Assembly (NCBI GenBank): GCA_945827465.1
Contig: CALZOH010000040.1
Coordinates: forward strand, 1 to 16,841
Origin: an uncultured Prevotellaceae bacterium
Lineage (GTDB): Bacteria; Bacteroidota; Bacteroidia; Bacteroidales; Bacteroidaceae
Length of the DNA stretch: 16,841 bases
Reading direction: 5' to 3'
Positions 13,891 to 16,841 of this stretch are shown piece by piece. A model generated the notes under the pieces. It did no database searches. It saw only the letters and a list, made by a program, of their open reading frames with translations, and was not told where the DNA came from. Position numbers and translations under genes: made by a program. Position 1 is the first letter of the stretch. Every line of letters starts with the position of its first letter.

Positions 13891-14622
13891 CTACTCCTCA
13901 TCAGGCTGCTGGCCGTCGTGGGCCTTCCAGGCGCACTCCGTAATCTTCATATCCGTAAACACGGCCGTAAAAGAGGATTCCTCCGGGGAGCAGGCGTAGA
14001 TGCCGAAGCTGATCTTGTCAGTGGCGGCGTACATATGGCAGACGCGCATCTGGCTGAAGTTGATTCCATCGGTGGAGCACTCGATGCAAAAGTCGTCCTC
14101 CCTGCGGGAAAGGCGGTACCACATCGTCTTTACATCGGCCGATATGGCCGTAGTGGCCCAGTCGGAATAACCGTTGTTGGTGGCCACACTTCCAAGGTGC
14201 TGGAACTCCTCGTTCTCGAACTCGACGGAACCCTTAAGCCAGTTGTCGCTGTCCAGGTACATCACTATGCCGCACTGGTCGAATCGCTGGTGGCTCTGTG
14301 TGAAGTCCGTCTTCACCACGAAGCTGAAATACTTCTCCCTGGTCTTCATCTGAAGCACCGGGGCATTATCGTTTCTGAAATGGTAGTATGTCCGCTGCCA
14401 AAGGTCCGTGTGAGGGGCCGTAGTAATGGAGATGACACCGTCCTTCATTTCACAGGCAGCAGGCTCTCTGGTCCACTGGAGCTGGTCCAGATCGATTTGT
14501 CCACCACATGCGAGAGCATCGGCTACGCTGTCGGTAAATTCAGTGTCAGACGATTTCTGTGACGGGTTTCCGCAGGCAACTGCACAGAGGCCTAAGCAAA
14601 GGAGTTTGGTGATGTTGGTCAT
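13891..14622 (-). CDS. DUF1349 domain lipoprotein
   Basis: The protein has 243 residues. The N-terminus MTNITKLLCLGLCAVAC, with the lipid-attachment Cys at 17 after A-V-A, marks a lipoprotein signal. A 25-residue spacer precedes a concanavalin-like beta sandwich of the DUF1349 type, with LDQLQWTREP, a WQRTYYHF motif, SFVVKTDF, the DQCGIVMYLDSDNWLKGSVEF core and a final FTDMKITECAW. DUF1349 is related to the beta-xylosidase C-terminal domain and to predicted carbohydrate-binding laminin/lectin-like folds. A cell-surface or periplasmic carbohydrate-related role is inferred; no catalytic residues are evident. The gene stands alone, with a strong inverted repeat around its promoter and hairpins on both sides, so it appears independently regulated. 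Confidence 0.85.
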   Translation of the reverse strand: MTNITKLLCLGLCAVACGNPSQKSSDTEFTDSVADALACGGQIDLDQLQWTREPAACEMKDGVISITTAPHTDLWQRTYYHFRNDNAPVLQMKTREKYFSFVVKTDFTQSHQRFDQCGIVMYLDSDNWLKGSVEFENEEFQHLGSVATNNGYSDWATTAISADVKTMWYRLSRREDDFCIECSTDGINFSQMRVCHMYAATDKISFGIYACSPEESSFTAVFTDMKITECAWKAHDGQQPDEE

Positions 14623-14638
14623 ATGATTGTTGTAAATT

Positions 14639-14684
14639 CCGATTTAGTGACGTAAATTTACTAAAATTTGCTTCACTAAATCGG
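14639..14684 (-). promoter_or_regulatory. Promoter of the DUF1349 gene inside a 12-bp perfect inverted repeat
   Basis: CCGATTTAGTGA (14639-14650) and TCACTAAATCGG (14673-14684) are perfect inverted arms with a 22-bp spacer. On the minus strand the spacer carries TAAATTTA (14660-14653), a near-consensus -7 box placed 30 nt before the ATG. A regulator dimer bound to both arms would enclose the promoter. The motif TTTAGT/ACTAAA occurs three times here. Confidence 0.6.
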
Positions 14685-14748
14685 CTCTTCTTAAGCCAAA
14701 AGTGAAAAAGAAACCAATGAGGTAAATTCGTATTTATAGAAATGATTA

Positions 14749-14792
14749 CACCCCGACAGTCCAGTGATGGACAGCCGGGGTGCTTCTTTTTT
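14749..14792. terminator. Bidirectional terminator-like hairpin
   Basis: CACCCCG (14749-14755) pairs with CGGGGTG (14776-14782), and an inner GTCCA/TGGAC adds a second stem. Six T (14787-14792) follow on the plus strand. It lies directly after the stop of the minus-strand coiled-coil gene and isolates the lipoprotein gene from it, although the T-run is on the plus-strand side. Confidence 0.65.
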
Positions 14793-14802
14793 AATGATGG
14801 AT

Positions 14803-15114
14803 TTAGCGCTTATCCTGTAAGCCGAAGCCGGCCCACTGGTCCTGCAAGTAGTTCTGCTTGATGATTTTGCGATAAACGGCTGCACGGTCTCGTAGGGAGT
14901 TCAACTGCTCGTTGGCTTCCTGGAGCTTCCGGCCGACCTCCTCGCGAAGCCTGTCTACCTCGCGGATCATCTCTATGGCTTTGTCGGCATCCTGTTCCAT
15001 TACGGTCAGGTCCTCTTCTGTGACGCCGTATTTCCCGAGTTCGGCGATTCTCCGTTTCATGCCTGCTGCAAGTGACTTTCCTTTGAGCGCATTGGTTTCG
15101 AATGTCTTTGACAT
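14803..15114 (-). CDS. Small coiled-coil protein of unknown function
   Basis: I do not recognise a named family. From the ATG at 15114 the product has 103 residues, starting MSKTFETNALKGKSLAAGMKR. I prefer this start to ATGs at 15138 and 15180 because it follows the AACTATCACA leader typical of this genome (compare AACCTATCACAATA before the TPR-protease gene). The sequence is strongly helical, with a predicted coiled coil over about residues 45-85 (IEMIREVDRLREEVGRKLQ). The C-terminus is polar: KQNYLQDQWAGFGLQDKR. It has no signal peptide or metal motif. The product is likely a small cytoplasmic structural or adaptor protein; this is a guess from shape only. Confidence 0.7.
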   Translation of the reverse strand: MSKTFETNALKGKSLAAGMKRRIAELGKYGVTEEDLTVMEQDADKAIEMIREVDRLREEVGRKLQEANEQLNSLRDRAAVYRKIIKQNYLQDQWAGFGLQDKR

Positions 15115-15177
15115 TGTGATAGTTGTTAAATTAGACATGAATCTTCGTATGTGTCTTATACATAGCGGATTCCATAG

Positions 15178-15185
15178 CAAAAATA
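15178..15185 (-). promoter_or_regulatory. -7 box upstream of the coiled-coil gene
   Basis: On the minus strand 15185-15178 reads TATTTTTG, which fits TAnnTTTG. The predicted leader to the ATG at 15114 is about 55-60 nt. No convincing -33 TTTG is present. It diverges from the promoter of the MFS gene. Confidence 0.45.
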
Positions 15186-15230
15186 CTAAAAAAGTGTTTG
15201 TTTGTGACCCTGGGAATCCGAAAAAAATGC

Positions 15231-15238
15231 TACCTTTG
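15231..15238 (+). promoter_or_regulatory. -7 box of the MFS transporter gene
   Basis: TACCTTTG matches TAnnTTTG exactly. TTTG occurs at 15201-15204, 26 bp upstream, which is longer than the consensus spacing. Transcription would start around 15244, giving a structured leader of about 65 nt. Confidence 0.6.
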
Positions 15239-15243
15239 CACCC

Positions 15244-15278
15244 GCGAAAATGCTATTTTCGCAGCTTGGTAGAGCTGC
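15244..15278 (+). promoter_or_regulatory. Two tandem leader hairpins before the MFS gene
   Basis: GCGAAAAT (15244-15251), loop GCT, ATTTTCGC (15255-15262) form a perfect 8-bp stem at the predicted transcript 5' end. GCAGCT (15261-15266), loop TGGTAG, AGCTGC (15273-15278) form a second perfect stem that shares two bases with the first. The pair may stabilise the mRNA or switch between forms. The TGGTAGAGC stretch resembles a tRNA D-arm, but no tRNA is present. Confidence 0.55.
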
Positions 15279-15309
15279 AATCTCCACTGTTATTTAACCT
15301 TGTTTTTTT

Positions 15310-16452
15310 ATGAAAAAGAGATTGCTGTATACCATTCTCTCCATCAGTTTGCTTACCGTTATGGCGGGTGCCGCCATCGCCCCGGCGCTGGGTGTCATCA
15401 GTGCCCATTTCGCAGGCAGGAATCCGCTGCTTATCCAACTCATCGTAAGCCTTCCTGCGCTTTTTATCATCCTCACGAACCTGGTATTTCCCTGGCTCTG
15501 CCGCTTGATAAAAACCCGCACGCTGGCGCTGACGGGGCTTGCTCTATATGTGCTCTCCGGCGCAGGGGCTTTCTTTGTTGATAATATCTGGGTACTGCTG
15601 GCTTTCCGCGCCCTGATGGGTGTGAGCGTTGGAATGATTATGCCACTCTCGACAGGCCTTCTGGCTTACTATTTCCCGCCGGAGGAACAGGCTCGCTTGA
15701 TGGGTCTTTCGGCCGCCATGAACCAGATGGGCGGTGTGGTAGCCACCTTTCTTGCCGGGGTGCTGGCCGGAATCAGTTGGAACTATTCCTTCCTGGTGTA
15801 TCTGCTGGGGCTTATCGCCATCATCCTTGTGGCAGCGTTCCTGCCAAATGAGCGCCTGTCCGGCAGAGGTGGCGTATCCCTTTCGCTGCTCAAACGATTC
15901 CATCCGTCAGTGGTGGGAATGTTTCTGGTTATGATTCTCTTTTTTATCTATCCTACCAACTTCGCCCTCACGGCCTCCGAAACACTCTCGGAGATGGGCG
16001 TAACGCTCACGATGGTCGGGCTGGATGTGGTGGCTTTTCTGGTAGGCCTTTGCTTCGGCTTCCTGATGAAGCGTTTCGCCGCTCAGATGAAGTATATCGC
16101 CCCTCTGGGCTTTGCTGCCGGATACCTGTGCCTGGCAGTTGGAGACAGTCTCGTCTGGCTTCTGCTTGGATCGGCCTTCATCGGCATTGCCAACGGAATC
16201 GGTGTCCCATACCTGAACACCATCGGCAGTGTAAAAGCAGGCAAGGAAGCCGCCACGACTGTGATGCCACTCCTTTCCGCAGCGCTCTATCTGGGCCAGT
16301 TCCTCTCTCCGTTAATCGTCTCTCCGGCTGCCACGGCAACAGGCACTTCTCCTTATGTCATTGCCATTTGTATCGCGATCATCTACCTCCTTCAGGCCGT
16401 CCTGACACGCAAGAAACAGATGCTGCCGGAAACCTCGGCAAGACAGCGCTAA
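15310..16452 (+). CDS. MFS transporter, drug-exporter type
   Basis: The 380-residue protein has about twelve hydrophobic segments, starting MKKRLLYTILSISLLTVMAGAAIAPALG. Features of drug/proton antiporters in the major facilitator superfamily are visible: the motif-B-like RALMGVSVGMIMPLSTGLLAYY near 100-120, then a helix with GLSAAMNQMGGVVATFLAGVLAG resembling motif C, and a central cytoplasmic loop near residues 185-200. The usual D-x-x-G-R-R/K loop between TM2 and TM3 is degenerate (CRLIKTR). The protein acts in the inner membrane as a secondary transporter; the substrate cannot be read from sequence. Transcription is from its own promoter with a hairpin-rich leader, and a terminator follows the stop. 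No regulator gene is adjacent. Confidence 0.88.
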   Translation: MKKRLLYTILSISLLTVMAGAAIAPALGVISAHFAGRNPLLIQLIVSLPALFIILTNLVFPWLCRLIKTRTLALTGLALYVLSGAGAFFVDNIWVLLAFRALMGVSVGMIMPLSTGLLAYYFPPEEQARLMGLSAAMNQMGGVVATFLAGVLAGISWNYSFLVYLLGLIAIILVAAFLPNERLSGRGGVSLSLLKRFHPSVVGMFLVMILFFIYPTNFALTASETLSEMGVTLTMVGLDVVAFLVGLCFGFLMKRFAAQMKYIAPLGFAAGYLCLAVGDSLVWLLLGSAFIGIANGIGVPYLNTIGSVKAGKEAATTVMPLLSAALYLGQFLSPLIVSPAATATGTSPYVIAICIAIIYLLQAVLTRKKQMLPETSARQR

Positions 16453-16478
16453 ATTCGTATTTATCCGTATGCTACAGG

Positions 16479-16511
16479 CTCCGGTAATCCTGATTGGGAT
16501 GCCGGGGTTTT
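16479..16511 (+). terminator. Terminator after the MFS gene
   Basis: CTCCGG (16479-16484) pairs with CCGGGG (16502-16507) with one G-U pair. An inner ATCC/GGAT extends the stem across a small internal loop, and TTTT follows. It lies 26 nt after the stop codon. Confidence 0.7.
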
Positions 16512-16514
16512 GCA

Positions 16515-16561
16515 TGCCCTACCCAGGGCCGGGCCTCGCAATGGAAGTCTTGGGCAGGGCA
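16515..16561. repeat. Imperfect 11-bp inverted repeat
   Basis: TGCCCTACCCA (16515-16525) faces TGGGCAGGGCA (16551-16561) with one mismatch and a 25-bp GC-rich spacer. No coding sequence is visible from 16453 to the window end. The stretch holds the terminator, this inverted repeat and the palindromic repeats that follow. Confidence 0.5.
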
Positions 16562-16636
16562 ATCCATCACCCATAATGTCCAGGTGACCGATAATCTATT
16601 ACTACCTCTCACCACGAAATCGCCCCTTCCTATCAT

Positions 16637-16696
16637 TCACCTGCGCGGGTGACCCCCTTCAGAAGCACCTCTGAGGCATCCTGGGTGCGCAGGTGA
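16637..16696. repeat. 60-bp palindromic repeat, copy 1
   Basis: Outer arms TCACCTGCGC (16637-16646) and GCGCAGGTGA (16687-16696) are perfect inverted repeats. Inside, TCAGA and TCTGA form a smaller stem. It resembles a REP/BIME-type intergenic palindrome. Confidence 0.8.
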
Positions 16697-16709
16697 GACC
16701 ATTATCCCC

Positions 16710-16769
16710 TCACCTGCGCGGGCGACCCCTGTCAGAAATGCCTCTGAGGCACCCTCGGTGCGCAGGTGA
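16710..16769. repeat. 60-bp palindromic repeat, copy 2
   Basis: This copy has the same length and the same 10-bp outer arms as copy 1 (16710-16719 and 16760-16769), an identical CCTCTGAGGCA core segment, and scattered differences in between. The copies start 73 bp apart in the same orientation. Confidence 0.8.
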
Positions 16770-16835
16770 TTGACACGAAGCCAGGCCACCTGCCTCAGAC
16801 ATAGTTCTAATGGGTCCTCTCGAGAGTTTTGTCAT

Positions 16836-16841
16836 TCACCT
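16836..16841. repeat. Start of a third palindromic repeat at the window edge
   Basis: TCATTCACCT at the window end matches the TCATTCACCT that opens copy 1, so a further copy probably begins here and continues outside the window. Confidence 0.4.

Noticed and set aside
15115..15180. Longer N-terminus for the coiled-coil protein (ATGs at 15138 or 15180)
   Set aside because: The 15180 ATG lies within the putative -7 box region, and the 15114 ATG follows the leader type seen at other genes.
15261..15280. tRNA gene suggested by GGTAGAGC
   Set aside because: Only a D-arm-like segment is present; there is no acceptor stem, anticodon arm or T-arm.
1..16824. CTCGAG at both ends of the window as a direct-repeat boundary
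   Set aside because: A 6-bp match is expected by chance and no other likeness extends from it.
16637..16841. CRISPR array
   Set aside because: The repeats are 60-bp palindromes with a 13-bp gap; there are no uniform 30-40 bp spacers and no cas genes.

Overview
The window looks like chromosomal DNA of a Bacteroidales bacterium (Prevotella-like gut or rumen lineage). I infer this from promoters with the Bacteroidetes -7 box TAnnTTTG, from A-rich leaders without a Shine-Dalgarno sequence, and from the flanking gene content (DUF6794-like protein, DUF1349 lipoprotein, MFS exporter). I recognise no rRNA, tRNA, CRISPR array, transposase or integrase.

Layout. 1-171 is the 3' end of an N-acetylmuramoyl-L-alanine amidase gene, followed by a terminator and a short TGTCCAC repeat cluster. 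464-12834 is an accessory module: a DUF3825 protein (+), a WYL-domain transcription factor (+), an unrecognised 851-residue protein ending in zinc ribbons (-), a UvrD-like superfamily 1 helicase with an uncharacterised N-terminal extension (+, divergent from the zinc protein), and a tight three-gene operon (+). That operon encodes a PIF1/RecD-type helicase with a helical-repeat C-terminus, an exported TPR protein ending in a retropepsin-like aspartyl protease domain, and a small protein whose frame is broken by a TGA. From 13050 on, ordinary-looking, more GC-rich genes follow: a DUF6794/zinc-ribbon protein (-), a DUF1349 lipoprotein (-), a small coiled-coil protein (-) and an MFS transporter (+). 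The right end carries two 60-bp palindromic repeats, and a third starts at the window edge.

How it may work together. Four intergenic sites in the module carry the same dyad core, CGAA-N7-TTCG (one with a single change). Three lie at exactly the same distance from the -7 box: before the DUF3825 gene, the WYL gene and the PIF1-helicase operon. The fourth lies between the divergent zinc-protein and UvrD genes. The encoded WYL protein is the natural candidate to bind them, so the separate transcription units probably form one regulon. Two DNA helicases, a large zinc-ribbon protein, a WYL regulator and a DUF3825 protein next to an exported protease resemble a genome-defence or DNA-conflict system. 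I cannot match the set to any system I know, and the defence role is inference.
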